A DNA stretch of 34,233 nucleotides from Nodosilinea sp. LEGE 06152. GTDB taxonomy: Bacteria; Cyanobacteriota; Cyanobacteriia; Phormidesmidales; Phormidesmidaceae. The translations under genes and the position numbers were made by a program. This document shows, in pieces, positions 8,041 through 17,317 of this stretch (within the stretch, counting starts at the first letter, position 1; every line of letters begins with the position of its first letter). The notes below the pieces were generated by a model. The model made no database searches. It had not been told where the DNA came from and saw only the letters and a program-made list of their open reading frames with translations. The stretch spans positions 56,573 to 90,805 of the forward strand of contig NZ_JADEWR010000007.1 of NCBI RefSeq assembly GCF_015207525.1, in the 5' to 3' direction.

Positions 8041-8068
8041 GTAGGGGCGCAGCATGCTGCGCCCCTAC
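8041..8068. repeat. Perfect 28-bp palindrome
   Basis: GTAGGGGCGCAGCA at 8041-8054 is followed directly by its exact complement. It lies 9 bp beyond the guaA stop codon and could act as its transcription end. A related, nearly perfect version is at 21007-21035. Confidence 0.75.
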
Positions 8069-8077
8069 AACCCTCCG

Positions 8078-9691
8078 TTATTCCCACTCGATTGTGCCAG
8101 GCGGTTTGGAGGTGATATCGTAAACGACCCGGTTCACCCCTTCCACCTCGTTGACGATTCGGTTAGAGATCGTCTCTAGTAGGTCGTATGGCACCCGTGA
8201 CCAATCGGCGGTCATGCCGTCTTCGCTGCTGACCAGGCGCAGCACAATGGGGTAGGCGTAGGTGCGCTGGTCACCCATGACGCCGACGCTGCGGACCGGC
8301 AGCAGCACCGCAAAAGCCTGCCAAAAGTCGTGGTACATACCCTGTTTGGCGATTTCATCACGGACGACAAAATCGGCATTGCGAAGAATTTTCAATCGCT
8401 CTTCGGTGATTTCGCCGATGATGCGAATCGCCAGACCAGGGCCGGGGAAGGGCTGACGGCGAACGATTTCCTCGGGTAGCCCGATGGAGCGGCCCACCTT
8501 GCGCACTTCGTCTTTGAAGAGCTTGCGCAGGGGTTCCACCAGCTTGAACTGCAGGTCTTTGGGCAGACCGCCGACGTTGTGGTGGCTCTTGATCTTCACC
8601 GCCACCCGCTCGCCGGTTTTGGGGTCGACGTTGGTATCGGCTGACTCGATTACGTCGGGGTACAAGGTGCCCTGGGCCAGGTAGTCGAAGGGGCCAAGCC
8701 GCTTCGACTCTTCCTCAAAGACACGAATGAACTCGTGGCCAATGCGCTTGCGCTTCTCTTCGGGATCGGTGATGCCCTCTACTTTGGCCAGGAAGCGATC
8801 GCGCGCCTTGATGTGAATCACCGGAATGTGAAACTGCTCGGCGAACAGCTTCACCAGGCGCTCGGGCTCATCTTTGCGCATAAAGCCCTGATCGATGAAC
8901 ATACAGGTGAGCTGATCCCCAATGGCCTGGTGCAGCAAAAAGGCCAGGGTTGACGAGTCTACCCCGCCCGAGAGAGCCAGCAGCACCCGCTTGTCACCCA
9001 CCCGCGCCCGCACCTCGCGAATGGCATCTTCTACAAAGGCTTCGGTGGTCCAGGTGGGCTGGCACTCACAGATGTGATAGACAAAATTGCGAATCAGGGC
9101 GATGCCGCCCTTGGAGTGCACCACCTCGGGATGAAACTGCACCCCGTAGAGCTTGCGGGCGTGGTCGGCCACGGCGGCGCAGGGGGTGTTGTGGGTGTGG
9201 GCCAGCACCTCAAAGCCATCGGGCAGGCGAGTCACCGAGTCACCGTGGCTCATCCACATGGTGGTGGCCTCTTCAACGTTGGTGAGCAGGTCGGTGGGGT
9301 CGTCAATAAAGAGGTCGGCTTTGCCGTACTCGCCCCGCTCGGCCCGGTCGACCTGGCCGCCGAGCTGCTGCACCATCAGCTGCATGCCGTAGCACACCCC
9401 CAGCACCGGAATGCCGAGTTCCCAGATGTCTGGGTCACAGTGGGGTGCGCCGTTGTCGTAGACCGAGTTGGGGCCGCCCGAGAGAATAATGCCCTTGGGG
9501 TTGAGCTGCTTGAGCTGCTCGGCGGTGGTGCGGTAGGAGAGCACCTCTGAGTACACCTCGGTCTCGCGAATGCGGCGGGCAATCAGCTCAGAGTATTGGG
9601 AGCCAAAGTCGAGAATGACCAGCATCTGGCGGTTGACCTCTGGCAGGGAGTCTTCCCCAAGGTTGGCAGTGGGTTCAGTTTGAAGGGTCAC
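8078..9691 (-). CDS. guaA: GMP synthase (glutamine-hydrolysing)
   Basis: Converts XMP to GMP with ATP and glutamine, the last step of guanine nucleotide synthesis; cytosolic. The 537 residues have the expected order: class I glutamine amidotransferase (about 20-215) with Cys100 in GVCYGMQ and the His-Glu pair in GVQFHPEV; the ATP pyrophosphatase domain with the P-loop [11 protein letters not shown]; and the dimerisation domain ending PPGTIEWE, the normal C-terminus of the family. The start is a GTG at 9691, with AGGA eight or so bases upstream. It lies 283 bp downstream of cbiD on the same strand. Nothing is unusual about the protein. Confidence 0.97.
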   Translation of the reverse strand: MTLQTEPTANLGEDSLPEVNRQMLVILDFGSQYSELIARRIRETEVYSEVLSYRTTAEQLKQLNPKGIILSGGPNSVYDNGAPHCDPDIWELGIPVLGVCYGMQLMVQQLGGQVDRAERGEYGKADLFIDDPTDLLTNVEEATTMWMSHGDSVTRLPDGFEVLAHTHNTPCAAVADHARKLYGVQFHPEVVHSKGGIALIRNFVYHICECQPTWTTEAFVEDAIREVRARVGDKRVLLALSGGVDSSTLAFLLHQAIGDQLTCMFIDQGFMRKDEPERLVKLFAEQFHIPVIHIKARDRFLAKVEGITDPEEKRKRIGHEFIRVFEEESKRLGPFDYLAQGTLYPDVIESADTNVDPKTGERVAVKIKSHHNVGGLPKDLQFKLVEPLRKLFKDEVRKVGRSIGLPEEIVRRQPFPGPGLAIRIIGEITEERLKILRNADFVVRDEIAKQGMYHDFWQAFAVLLPVRSVGVMGDQRTYAYPIVLRLVSSEDGMTADWSRVPYDLLETISNRIVNEVEGVNRVVYDITSKPPGTIEWE

Positions 9692-9974
9692 GGGTTAAAT
9701 CCTGCGGATGGTGGGCTGGGGGCGTTGAACGATGGAACTGAGAATCAGCTGCTGGGGGGCGAGAGAAGACGGAAGAAGCTAAGCGATTCAGAGCCTAAAC
9801 TTTGGCCCTGATAGTCTCCTAGTGGCTACCGTTCAAAGCTGATCGACGTCCAGATAAGGGCTGCAACAGAGCAAAAACAAAGGATAGAGAGGAAAACCGG
9901 CTGCCCTTGGGCGGCAGACACGGTAGAGGTTGTATGCAGAGCTATTAAGGACGTTTTATAAAAAGTTATTCTTT
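9692..9974. other. Intergenic region between cbiD and guaA
   Basis: No gene recognised. It should contain the guaA promoter on the minus strand; an AT-rich stretch at 9945-9980 follows the cbiD stop codon. Confidence 0.35.
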
Positions 9975-11096
9975 CTAGTCTACCAAAACTTGATTGAACA
10001 GGCCTTTAGCTAGATGACTCTGGGCGACGATCTGACGCTGGCGATCGAACACCATCGTCCCTACGGTTAGGGAGTGAGCCGTATGAGCATAGACGTAGGC
10101 AGCGGCCCGCTCGTCAATGCGCTCAACCATGTGCTGATACACCTGCTGGACTAGGGTTTCGTCCTGGCGCAGAATTGCTAGCCCCGCCTCGACGGTTTTA
10201 GCGGCCAAGATGCTTTGAATAACAGGTAACTCTACCCCTACTGCCGCGCAGCAGGCGGCGAGAATTTCTTGCCGACCGTCGGCAACGTGGTGGTGGGTGT
10301 GAAAAATGCCTCCGGCCAGCTTCACCAGCTTGCCGTGGTAGCCCAGCAGCAGCACGCCAACTACCCCCAGCTGCCCCGCCTCTACCAGCATTGGCCCCAG
10401 CCAGTTAGCGGTTTTGATCCGGCGATCGCAGGCGATCCCCAACTTCACCGCCAGGTCTAGCCCGTTTTCGCCCAGGCAAAACACCAGATGGCGGTACTGA
10501 GCAGCTTTGTCCCTTAGCACTTGCCTCGACTGGTCAAGCTGGCCGGGGGCGCTGAGGGGCTCAGAAATACCGGCGGTGCCCAGCAGCGACAGCCCCTCGA
10601 CCACCCCAAAAGCGGCATTGGAAGTGCGATCGCCCAGTGCCCGGCCCTCCGGCAGAATAATCGTGACTCGCAGAGTTTTACCCGCAGGCAGCAGGGGCGT
10701 CAGGTTGTGCAATATCAGCTCTTTGGCGTAGCGGTAGATGGCGGGCGCATTTCCCTGGTCCACTTGTCGCCCAATGCCCTCGCCGCCGTCGATGTGAATG
10801 GGTTCAATCTGGGCGTCGCTGGCCCACGCCACCACCGACCACAGAGGCGTATGGCGGGTGAGGTCGAGGTTGTCGCCGGGGTCGCTGTGAGTGATCGCCA
10901 GCACCGAGCCATCGGGCAGGGGCGCTAATTGATGGATAGCAATCTCGGCGAGCCGGGGCGGGTTGAGCAGGTCGAGGGTAACGGTTTGGGGGCGATCGCT
11001 AGTCGCCACCAGACACCGCAGCGCGGCGACGGCCCCGGCGCAGGCAAACACCGGCAGCGTGTAGCCAGAGCGCGGCGTTGATAGAGCAGAATCCAT
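9975..11096 (-). CDS. cbiD: Cobalt-precorrin-5B (C1)-methyltransferase
   Basis: Methylates C1 of the corrin ring in the anaerobic (early cobalt insertion) route to cobalamin, using S-adenosylmethionine. The 373 residues contain the CbiD signature stretches: the N-terminal SGYTLPVFACAGAVAAL, the ITHSDPGDNLDLT loop, HIDGGEGIGRQV, and near the C-terminus LLLGYHGKLVKLAGGIFHTHHH, the most characteristic block. The ATG at 11096 has AAGGTG just upstream. It begins 15 bp after the hydrolase-like gene on the same strand, so the two are probably one transcript. In this window cbiD is the only corrin gene. That pathway type fits cyanobacteria, which mostly make pseudocobalamin. Confidence 0.93.
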   Translation of the reverse strand: MDSALSTPRSGYTLPVFACAGAVAALRCLVATSDRPQTVTLDLLNPPRLAEIAIHQLAPLPDGSVLAITHSDPGDNLDLTRHTPLWSVVAWASDAQIEPIHIDGGEGIGRQVDQGNAPAIYRYAKELILHNLTPLLPAGKTLRVTIILPEGRALGDRTSNAAFGVVEGLSLLGTAGISEPLSAPGQLDQSRQVLRDKAAQYRHLVFCLGENGLDLAVKLGIACDRRIKTANWLGPMLVEAGQLGVVGVLLLGYHGKLVKLAGGIFHTHHHVADGRQEILAACCAAVGVELPVIQSILAAKTVEAGLAILRQDETLVQQVYQHMVERIDERAAAYVYAHTAHSLTVGTMVFDRQRQIVAQSHLAKGLFNQVLVD

Positions 11097-11111
11097 CGCT
11101 ACACCTTGAAA

Positions 11112-12101
11112 CTAAGGGCTGGGCCAGATTGGCAGAGACTTAACCTGCTCCAGGGTCAGATCCAGGTAGGTATCACCTGGGGCTTCACCCCCCACCAGGG
11201 CCTGGCCAAAGTAGCCGCGATCGCCGTCGTGGGCGTGGGGGCCAATTGCGATCGCCTCATACCGCCCCGCCCGCTGGGCCTGGTTGAAGGCTGAGCCTAA
11301 CGTCCACTCCCAACGCGAGGGAAAGAGCACGACGCCCAGGTTATCAATCCAGTCATCCTGGCCGTAGAAGTGGTAGACCTGCTCAACGGCAGTAAAACCC
11401 GTTTGACCGTCAAACACGCCGCCAAACGACAGTACCGTAATCTCAACCGGCAGCCACTGCTGCAGGTAGGGAGCTGCCCCCAGAGCCACCTGGGCACCAC
11501 CGCTGGTGCCCGCCAACACCAGTTGAAACGGCTCGTCGGCCTCCAGTGGAACGGCCTCGGTGGCGGCCATGCGCTCCAGAATGGTGGCCGCTGCCCCCCG
11601 GTTGTAGGCCCGCCCGTAGCGGCTGTCGGCGGAGAGGGCCATGCGCCACAGATTGCGAATCTTGAGGACGATGCGGGCGGGCGCATCGTCGCCGCCGGTG
11701 CGCTCGCTGAGTCGCCATACCCAGCGAAAGAACGGCTGACCGCCCACGTTATCGCTCACCGCCGAGTAGGGAAACACCTCGCGCACCACGACGCAGTTGG
11801 GTACAGCCGCCGCCATTTGGGTCAAAAAGACGTCTTCGCCTGGGGCCAGATCGACGTCGGCCACGTTGCCCACCCCCGCCAAAAACACCAGGTAGCACGG
11901 CGGCCCTGTCCCAGTCGCGACGTTGTCTGCGGGCAGTTCGGGCCGCTGCTGAGCCAGCCGGTTGCCGTCGCGCAGCCACCACGACAGGGTGCTAATCGGC
12001 GCTATGGTGCCCCAGGCTAAAAAGAACAGCCCCAGGGCGGTTAGCAACTTACTGGTATCGCCGAGCGATCGCGCGATCAGAGTTTGCAGGAAAGACTTCA
12101 T
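11112..12101 (-). CDS. Hypothetical membrane-anchored alpha/beta-hydrolase-like protein
   Basis: 329 residues from ATG 12101 (a GTG two codons upstream is less likely). One N-terminal hydrophobic helix, about residues 18-38 (LTALGLFFLAWGTIAPISTL), suggests a signal anchor. The rest contains LVFLAGVGNV near residue 75 and LVLAGTSGGAQVALGAAPYL around 200, which looks like a nucleophile elbow (G-x-S-x-G) of a hydrolase; an Asp-rich YGQDDWIDNLG and a GPHAHDGDRGYF follow and could supply Asp and His. I do not recognise a specific family. It lies 15 bp upstream of cbiD on the same strand and diverges from a YIP1-like gene 47 bp away. A role connected to corrinoid metabolism is only suggested by position. 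Confidence 0.7.
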   Translation of the reverse strand: MKSFLQTLIARSLGDTSKLLTALGLFFLAWGTIAPISTLSWWLRDGNRLAQQRPELPADNVATGTGPPCYLVFLAGVGNVADVDLAPGEDVFLTQMAAAVPNCVVVREVFPYSAVSDNVGGQPFFRWVWRLSERTGGDDAPARIVLKIRNLWRMALSADSRYGRAYNRGAAATILERMAATEAVPLEADEPFQLVLAGTSGGAQVALGAAPYLQQWLPVEITVLSFGGVFDGQTGFTAVEQVYHFYGQDDWIDNLGVVLFPSRWEWTLGSAFNQAQRAGRYEAIAIGPHAHDGDRGYFGQALVGGEAPGDTYLDLTLEQVKSLPIWPSP

Positions 12102-12148
12102 TGGCACGCCCCAGCGGTAGACTGGGCCAGGTAGTCATAGATACAGCT

Positions 12149-12721
12149 ATGGGTCAGCGGCATTCTATCAGGTGGTTGAGACAGGTGCTGGCAGATGCCC
12201 TCACCCTCAACCAAGATTTCTATGAGCATAGCCACCAGTACCCGGCAGCGGCGCGGTATGCCCGCAGCATTGTGGCGCTGGCGGGCCTGTCCCACGGGTT
12301 GGGCAGTGGCCTCATTTTGCTGCTCTACAAACCCTCCTTTCTGGAGTTGGTCGCAGGTGTGCTGATCAATGGCCTCAGCGTGGTAGTCGGGTACTACCTG
12401 TGGACCTACGGCCTCTGGAAGATCAACAGCTATTTGACCCCCGTGCCCCCTTACCGAGAACTACTGGTGCCGGTGGGGTTTGCCTACGCGCCCCAGATGC
12501 TCAACCTGCTGACAGTGATTCCGCTGCTGGGCCGACCAATTACCCTGACCCTAGCCGGGTGGACGCTGCTAGGAGCGATCGCCGCTGTGCGGGCCGGGCT
12601 GAATATTGGCTTGGCAAAGGCAACCCTGCTAGCCGGAGTGGGCTTTACCCTGATGCAGGTCGGCATTGGCCTGGTGCAGGAAGGCGTACAGAACTGGGTT
12701 GCCCCTAACCTTCTCCAGTAA
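12149..12721 (+). CDS. YIP1-family-like integral membrane protein
   Basis: 190 residues from ATG 12149. After a soluble N-terminus (LRQVLADALTLNQDFYEHSHQYPAAARY), hydrophobic segments lie at about 40-60, 65-90, 105-125, 130-148 and 155-172. The layout, with Pro-Gly-poor short loops and the motif SHGLGSGLILLLYKP, fits small YIP1-like proteins seen in cyanobacteria; function unknown. The last 17 bases overlap the 3' end of the convergent tldE. Its promoter must lie in the 47-bp gap shared with the hydrolase-like gene. No strong ribosome site precedes the ATG. Family call is tentative. Confidence 0.65.
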   Translation: MGQRHSIRWLRQVLADALTLNQDFYEHSHQYPAAARYARSIVALAGLSHGLGSGLILLLYKPSFLELVAGVLINGLSVVVGYYLWTYGLWKINSYLTPVPPYRELLVPVGFAYAPQMLNLLTVIPLLGRPITLTLAGWTLLGAIAAVRAGLNIGLAKATLLAGVGFTLMQVGIGLVQEGVQNWVAPNLLQ

Positions 12722-14048
12722 TCGATAGAGCATCGACCCAGACGCGTGGGCACAGGCCGCCGGGGGTAATCTCGACCTCAGGCTCCACATGCACGATCGC
12801 CTTGAGCAGGTCGCAGAAGTCGCCCGCCACCGTAGCCGACTCAATGCTGACGCGTTCCCCCCCGTTCACCAACCAGCCGTCGAAGGGCAGCGAAAATGAC
12901 CCCTGGAGCGCATTTACCCCAGCATGGAGCGCCTGTAAATCGTCAATAAAAATCACGTTTTGAGCATTGTCTAGGCTGAACTCGGTCGAAGCCTCAGCCC
13001 CCGGCAGCACGTGGTAGTAGCTGGGGCTGACTGACACCTTAGCGCCAATGCTGGCGTGACCCGTAGGGCTGGCCCCCATGCGCTTGGCCGTTCCGGCACT
13101 GTGCAAAAACTGGGTCAGCACGCCCTGCTCAATAATCGACACCCGGCGGGTGGGGGTGCCCTCGCCGTCAAAGGTTTCGGCGCTGACGTTCTCGGGGTGC
13201 AGGGCATCGTCGTACACCGACAGCAGCGGCGAAGCCACCACCTTGCCCAAAGAGTCTTTATCGGACAGGCTGCGGTTGTCCAGCACGCTCTGGGCGTTGT
13301 ACATATTCGAGAACGCGCCCAGCAGGCTCAAAAACGCCTCACCCGAAAACACCACCCGGTACTTGCCCGAGGCCACCTTGTTGTAGTCGAGGTGGCTGAT
13401 AGTTTTTTCAGTAGCTTCTTTGAGGCAGCCGTCAATGTCGAGCAGGGGCAGGCCCCGGTTCACCCGCATGGCCCCGGCAGAGCGGGGTTTGCGGCCCTCC
13501 TGCTCGGTCTTGCTGTACAGGTACAGCGAGGCGTAGGAGCGAGCCTCCTGGCGCAAGGCCCCAGCGCTGTTGAGGTAAAAGCGATCGATGCTGCGCTGGG
13601 CCAGGCCATTGTAGGGCACGCTGGCGATCGCCGGATGAGCCGCCAGCAGCTGCTTCTCCACATCGATCAGGGTCGAAATTAAGTCACCCACCGGGGCCGG
13701 AGGCACCGTCTCCACCTGCACATCGGCAGTCGGGGCCACCGACTCGGGGCTAAAGTCGGGGATGTGGTCGCTAACGCCAAAAGCGCTGGCCTCCTGAGCC
13801 GTTTGCAGGGCCAAATCCATACCCAGTGGGTCGACATCGCTGGTGGAGGTCACCCCCACCTTGCCGTCCGGGTTCCACACCCGCACGATCACGCTGGAGC
13901 GGTTCGAGGCCTTGACCTGCTTGGGGTCGCCCTTGTCGACCTGCACGCTGGTTTCGTCCACGGAAGACCCGTAGACGTCGTATTTAGAAATGCCGAGTTT
14001 CTTGGCGCTAGATTCCGCGTAGGCGGCAATGTCTTGAATGGAGGGCAT
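12705..14048 (-). CDS. pmbA: TldE/PmbA-family protein, partner of TldD
   Basis: Non-catalytic or partly active subunit of the TldD/TldE metalloprotease, which in E. coli trims microcin B17 precursor and degrades the CcdA antitoxin. 447 residues, of the usual length. Family features are the N-terminal layer (KYDVYGSSVDETSVQVDKGDPKQVK), the RSIDRFYLNSAGALRQE strand, VVFSGEAFLSLLGAFSNMYNA, EGTPTRRVSIIEQGVLTQFLHS and a C-terminal LPFDGWLVNGGERVSIESATVAGDF. The HExxxH motif of TldD is absent, as expected for TldE. It is the last gene of a minus-strand group starting at tldD, with a toxin-antitoxin pair in between. A short C-rich leader precedes the ATG at 14048. Gene symbol tldE is equally used. 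Confidence 0.92.
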   Translation of the reverse strand: MPSIQDIAAYAESSAKKLGISKYDVYGSSVDETSVQVDKGDPKQVKASNRSSVIVRVWNPDGKVGVTSTSDVDPLGMDLALQTAQEASAFGVSDHIPDFSPESVAPTADVQVETVPPAPVGDLISTLIDVEKQLLAAHPAIASVPYNGLAQRSIDRFYLNSAGALRQEARSYASLYLYSKTEQEGRKPRSAGAMRVNRGLPLLDIDGCLKEATEKTISHLDYNKVASGKYRVVFSGEAFLSLLGAFSNMYNAQSVLDNRSLSDKDSLGKVVASPLLSVYDDALHPENVSAETFDGEGTPTRRVSIIEQGVLTQFLHSAGTAKRMGASPTGHASIGAKVSVSPSYYHVLPGAEASTEFSLDNAQNVIFIDDLQALHAGVNALQGSFSLPFDGWLVNGGERVSIESATVAGDFCDLLKAIVHVEPEVEITPGGLCPRVWVDALSITGEG

Positions 14049-14123
14049 AGTGATTGATAAGTAAGGGATGGATGAGTGTGAGAGTGGATGGGTAAAAAAG
14101 TGGAAGGGTTACACGGTGGGTTG

Positions 14124-14384
14124 CTACAAGCGGCTAATCAACTTGTCATACTCAGCATGGGTTCCAATCCAGAACTAAGAAATGCCGCCTTCAACGTCCA
14201 CACCTAAAGCTCGATGGCTCAAGCCTGCCCGGACAGACCAGTACTTTTTGCCTAATTTCTTAAAGTGCAAAGAGGGATGAGACGGGTCGGCTTTAAGCAA
14301 CGTGTAACATTCATCAGCAGTGCGCTGTACGTTTTCGGGGAGGGAGTTGTAGCATTGCCAAAATCGCTGGGTGGCATAGTGCAT
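14124..14384 (-). pseudogene. RelE/ParE-like toxin, interrupted by an in-frame stop
   Basis: From ATG 14384 the frame reads MHYATQRFWQCYNSLPENV and has the pattern of small RelE-superfamily toxins (KLGKKYWSVRAGLSHRALGVD). It stops at TAG 14175-14177, after 69 residues. Reading on in the same frame gives FWIGTHAEYDKLISRL and then TAG at 14124-14126, an excellent match to the family's normal C-terminus (WFWIGTHAEYDKL). The stop therefore replaces a tryptophan codon (TGG to TAG). The truncated product would lose the last strand and probably activity. The ATG begins one base after the antitoxin stop codon (TGAAATG), an arrangement that implies translational coupling. The same change could also be a sequencing error. 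Family assignment is from sequence pattern only. Confidence 0.8.
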
Positions 14385-14385
14385 T

Positions 14386-14586
14386 TCAAAGTTCTCGACG
14401 GTGGCCCGCTTCGAACTCAGCGATCGCCTCTTGAGCCAGGGCATCTAGCCTACCGTCTGAAACATCCTGCTCTAGCTGCCGATCCCAACGCTCGTAGTCC
14501 AGATCAAAAAACCAGACTCTCAATTTCTCAAACTCACTAGATGGCAGCGAAATGATCGCTGCCTCAATTTGCTCAAGATTTGACAT
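14386..14586 (-). CDS. Putative type II antitoxin
   Basis: 66 residues from ATG 14586, with GGAGGT nine bases upstream; an open extension towards tldD (to 14637) is not needed. MSNLEQIEAAIISLPSSEF resembles the small antitoxins paired with RelE-like toxins in cyanobacteria. The remainder is charged and likely helical (DQ.. EQDVSDGRLDALAQEAIAEFEAGHRREL). It directly precedes, and is coupled to, the broken toxin gene, and lies 40 bp after the tldD stop, so it may be transcribed from the tldD promoter. DNA-binding is not visible. Since the toxin looks inactivated, this gene may be a remnant under no selection. Confidence 0.7.
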   Translation of the reverse strand: MSNLEQIEAAIISLPSSEFEKLRVWFFDLDYERWDRQLEQDVSDGRLDALAQEAIAEFEAGHRREL

Positions 14587-14626
14587 CAGCGCATTACCTC
14601 CCTGGTTCGTCCACCCACCCGCTTTT

Positions 14627-16111
14627 CTAACGGCCACCGACGGTGATCGAGTCCACCTTCAGGTGGGGCTGCCCCACGGTGACGTAGATGCTGCCGCTGA
14701 TCGAGCCGCAGAAGCCAGCGGCGAGATCCAGGTCATTCGAGCACATGGAGATTTTGTCCATGATTTCGGTGGCTTCGCCGATCAGGGTGGCACCCTTGAG
14801 AGGTTTGGTGACTTTGCCGTTCTCAATTAAGTAGGCTTCAGAGACGGCGAAGTTGAACTGGCCGGTGGGGCCAACGCTGCCGCCGCCCATCTGTTTACAG
14901 TAGATGCCTTTTTCGACCGAGGCAAACAGCTCGTCGAGGGAGTAGTCGCCGGGGGCGATGTAGGTGTTGCGCATGCGGCTGGCGGCGGCGTAGGTAAAGC
15001 CCTGGCGACGACCGCTGCCGGTGCGGGGGTGGCCGGTGCGCATGGAGCCGGCGCGATCGCTCAAAAAGTTCTTCAGCACGCCGTTCTCGATCAGCAGAGT
15101 GCGCTGGGCGGGCATACCCTCGTCGTCCATATCGATGGTGCCAAAGGCGTCGGGCGAAATTCCTTCATCCCAGGCGGTGAGATTTTCGTGGGCGATCTTC
15201 TGGCCCTTCTTGTCCATAAAGGGGGTGGTGCCGCGCTCAATCTGGGTAGTCTCCAGCAGGTGGCCGCAGGCTTCGTGGAAAATCACACCGCCGAACTTGT
15301 TGGCCATGATCACCGGGTAGCTGCCCGACTCCACGTAGTCGGCGTAGAGCATTTTGCCCGCCGACTCGGCCACATCCGCCGAGGCCGAGCGAAAGTCCCA
15401 GTTGCGCAAAAAGGCGGGGTCACTGGTGTCGCCCGCCCGCTGGCCAATGGAGGAGCGGTGCTCGCCATCGGCGCAGAGCAGGTTGTAGCCTACCGACTGG
15501 GTGAGGCGAATGTCGCGGGCGAAGGTGCCGTCGCTGGCGGCCACCAGCACCTCCTGCCAGTCGCGAAAGTAGACGGCGCGGCGCGACTGCACGTGGCTGG
15601 CATCTTTGGCCAAGGCGGTATTGGCGGCGAGCAGCACGTCGCCCATTTCCTGCATCGAGCTGCACTGAGCCAGCCAGTCGTCTTTGCCCTTGGCGGTGGC
15701 GTAGTCGCGCAGCAGCTCTAGGTTGATTTCGGCCAGGTTGGCGTGGGGGCCGGGTAAGGTGAGCCCCATAATAGCCAGGGCTTTGTCGAGAGCGGCCTTG
15801 AGTCCGTTAAAGGTGAGGTCGTTGGTGCTGACGTAGCAGTCGGCCTTGCCCACAAACACTCGCACCCCAGCCCCGGTCACCAGGCGCGGCGAGAGGCTGG
15901 TAATGGCGTCGTCTTCGGCCTGACAGCTGATGTAGTTGTTGCGCTCTAGAAAAAATTCAACGAAGTCGGCTCCAGCAGAGCGACCTAAGCCCAGCAGCGT
16001 AGATAGAGTCGCCTCCCAGGCGGCATCGAAGCGATCGCGGGGGGCTGAGTAGTCGCGCTGCAGCAGGTCGCTAGTTTTAATTAAAGGAGTCGGTAAGGGT
16101 GCAACCGTCAT
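14627..16111 (-). CDS. tldD: TldD metalloprotease
   Basis: Catalytic subunit of the TldD/TldE zinc protease. 494 residues from ATG 16111, where AAGGA lies nine bases upstream; an ATG/other start at 16159 is less likely. Zinc motif: [11 protein letters not shown], that is HExxxH with His279, Glu280 and His284, plus a later Cys in [14 protein letters not shown]. Other family blocks are [65 protein letters not shown] and [24 protein letters not shown]. It is the first gene of the group tldD, antitoxin, toxin remnant, tldE on the minus strand. No membrane segments. The pair is conserved in cyanobacteria; its substrates there are unknown. Confidence 0.95.
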   Translation of the reverse strand: MTVAPLPTPLIKTSDLLQRDYSAPRDRFDAAWEATLSTLLGLGRSAGADFVEFFLERNNYISCQAEDDAITSLSPRLVTGAGVRVFVGKADCYVSTNDLTFNGLKAALDKALAIMGLTLPGPHANLAEINLELLRDYATAKGKDDWLAQCSSMQEMGDVLLAANTALAKDASHVQSRRAVYFRDWQEVLVAASDGTFARDIRLTQSVGYNLLCADGEHRSSIGQRAGDTSDPAFLRNWDFRSASADVAESAGKMLYADYVESGSYPVIMANKFGGVIFHEACGHLLETTQIERGTTPFMDKKGQKIAHENLTAWDEGISPDAFGTIDMDDEGMPAQRTLLIENGVLKNFLSDRAGSMRTGHPRTGSGRRQGFTYAAASRMRNTYIAPGDYSLDELFASVEKGIYCKQMGGGSVGPTGQFNFAVSEAYLIENGKVTKPLKGATLIGEATEIMDKISMCSNDLDLAAGFCGSISGSIYVTVGQPHLKVDSITVGGR

Positions 16112-16695
16112 GCCAAAGAATCCTTGTGGGGTGAGGGGAAATGCCAGTAGGACTCCCATAGTCTAACAAACCCAGCGCGGTGAAACTGGGGTAGGCCGGG
16201 ACTGGGGAAACAAGAGCCACGAACCGCGATCGCCCCCACCCAACTCTATTTTTTGCTGGCGGCCAAATTTCCTGGCGCTGTTCGTAGTAGCGGGCACATC
16301 GCGCCGCCCCCTCGCCCTTCTATGCTGTTAAGGTTACTGGGCTGGATGGGACGTTTCGCGTCCGTCACCGCTCGAAAACGTCTTCCTCATTCGCACGGCC
16401 GCAACTCTTAACAAAGAGAATCTATCTACCGAGAGAAATTAAGAAGGTGACTCCAGTTTGGCCTTCCTCTCTACACCCTTAGAGGGGCTGTGCTAAGATG
16501 GGCAAAAGATTAAGCAAAACTAAAGAAAAGTTTTGTTTTCTTAGCTCTGCTAAACGTTACCTGACTCATCCAGGCCACGGTTCAGCAGACCTTAACTCTC
16601 CCCTTAAGCCAGTCCTTTCGCGTGCTCTTTGACCACGGGCGGAATGCCTCCCTAGCAGGCTCCAGCAATAGCTAGCCCTGCATTTTGTGGTCTCT
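16112..16695. other. Long leader/intergenic region upstream of the CheY-like gene
   Basis: 584 bp between divergent genes with no recognised gene. It holds the tldD promoter and presumably the regulator's promoter. A hairpin GGACG, loop TTTCG, CGTCC is at 16349-16363 and an imperfect AT-rich stem (9 bp with one bulge) at 16520-16544. The conserved cores I know for Yfr1, SRP RNA and tmRNA were not seen. Confidence 0.4.
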
Positions 16696-17148
16696 ATGTG
16701 GAGAACTCCGCCTGTGGTGGTGCAAAACTCAGCCTCTGTTTCACTCGCTACTCGACCCCAGCCCCCAATGGTACTGGTGGTAGACGACGATGACGACAGC
16801 CTCACTCTGATGGCCTATATATTAGAGCAGCTATCGTGCGAGACTTGCTTTGTGGCTGATGGCTTAGCCGCTTTGGTCGCTGCACGACAGCACCATCCCC
16901 AGCTCATATTGTCGGATATCCATCTGCCCCAGGTCGATGGCTACAGTCTTATTCAGCAGCTGCGGGCCGATGCAGGCACCCGAGATATTCCTGTAGTCGC
17001 GGTAACGGCCCTGGCAGGGCAGGAAAATCGCCAAAGAATTCTGACGGCAGGGTTCAATGACTACATCAGCAAGCCCTTTTTGATCGAGCCGTTGGAGCAC
17101 CTGATCAATCGCTTCATCAGCACATCTGTGCCTCGGTCGGCAACTTAG
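16696..17148 (+). CDS. CheY-like single-domain response regulator
   Basis: 150 residues from ATG 16696 (a second ATG at 16768 gives 126 residues and begins right at the domain; neither has a clear ribosome site). The receiver domain is complete: acidic pocket VVDDDDDS (about 30-34), phospho-acceptor Asp74 in ILSDIHLPQVDG, Thr in VVAVTALAG and Lys in DYISKPF. There is no output domain, so it presumably acts by binding a partner. No cognate kinase is adjacent in the same direction; the nearest are the NarL regulator and histidine kinase a few kilobases downstream. A strong hairpin follows at 17173-17214. A role cannot be given from sequence. Confidence 0.88.
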   Translation: MWRTPPVVVQNSASVSLATRPQPPMVLVVDDDDDSLTLMAYILEQLSCETCFVADGLAALVAARQHHPQLILSDIHLPQVDGYSLIQQLRADAGTRDIPVVAVTALAGQENRQRILTAGFNDYISKPFLIEPLEHLINRFISTSVPRSAT

Positions 17149-17172
17149 TGGCCTAAGCGGCGGCATCCTAAT

Positions 17173-17214
17173 ACGACAAAGCGGTTGGATCTTATGACCC
17201 AACCGCTTTGTCGT
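17173..17214. terminator. Perfect 16-bp hairpin, possible bidirectional terminator
   Basis: ACGACAAAGCGGTTGG at 17173-17188 pairs perfectly with CCAACCGCTTTGTCGT at 17199-17214 across a 10-nt loop. It lies between the convergent CheY-like and DUF2294-like genes, but no T-run follows on either strand. Confidence 0.55.
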
Positions 17215-17317
17215 GGAATTATAGTTAGTCCTGGCGTCGGCCTTGAGTGGCCTGTGGCTTTGCGCTGGGGTAGCCCTATGCACCCTACGGAATCCTTATG
17301 ATTGAACCTGACGGGCA

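Noticed and set aside
14387..14637. Longer antitoxin with an N-terminal extension to 14637
   Set aside because: The extension overlaps the tldD 3' end and has no ribosome site, whereas ATG 14586 has GGAGGT at good spacing.
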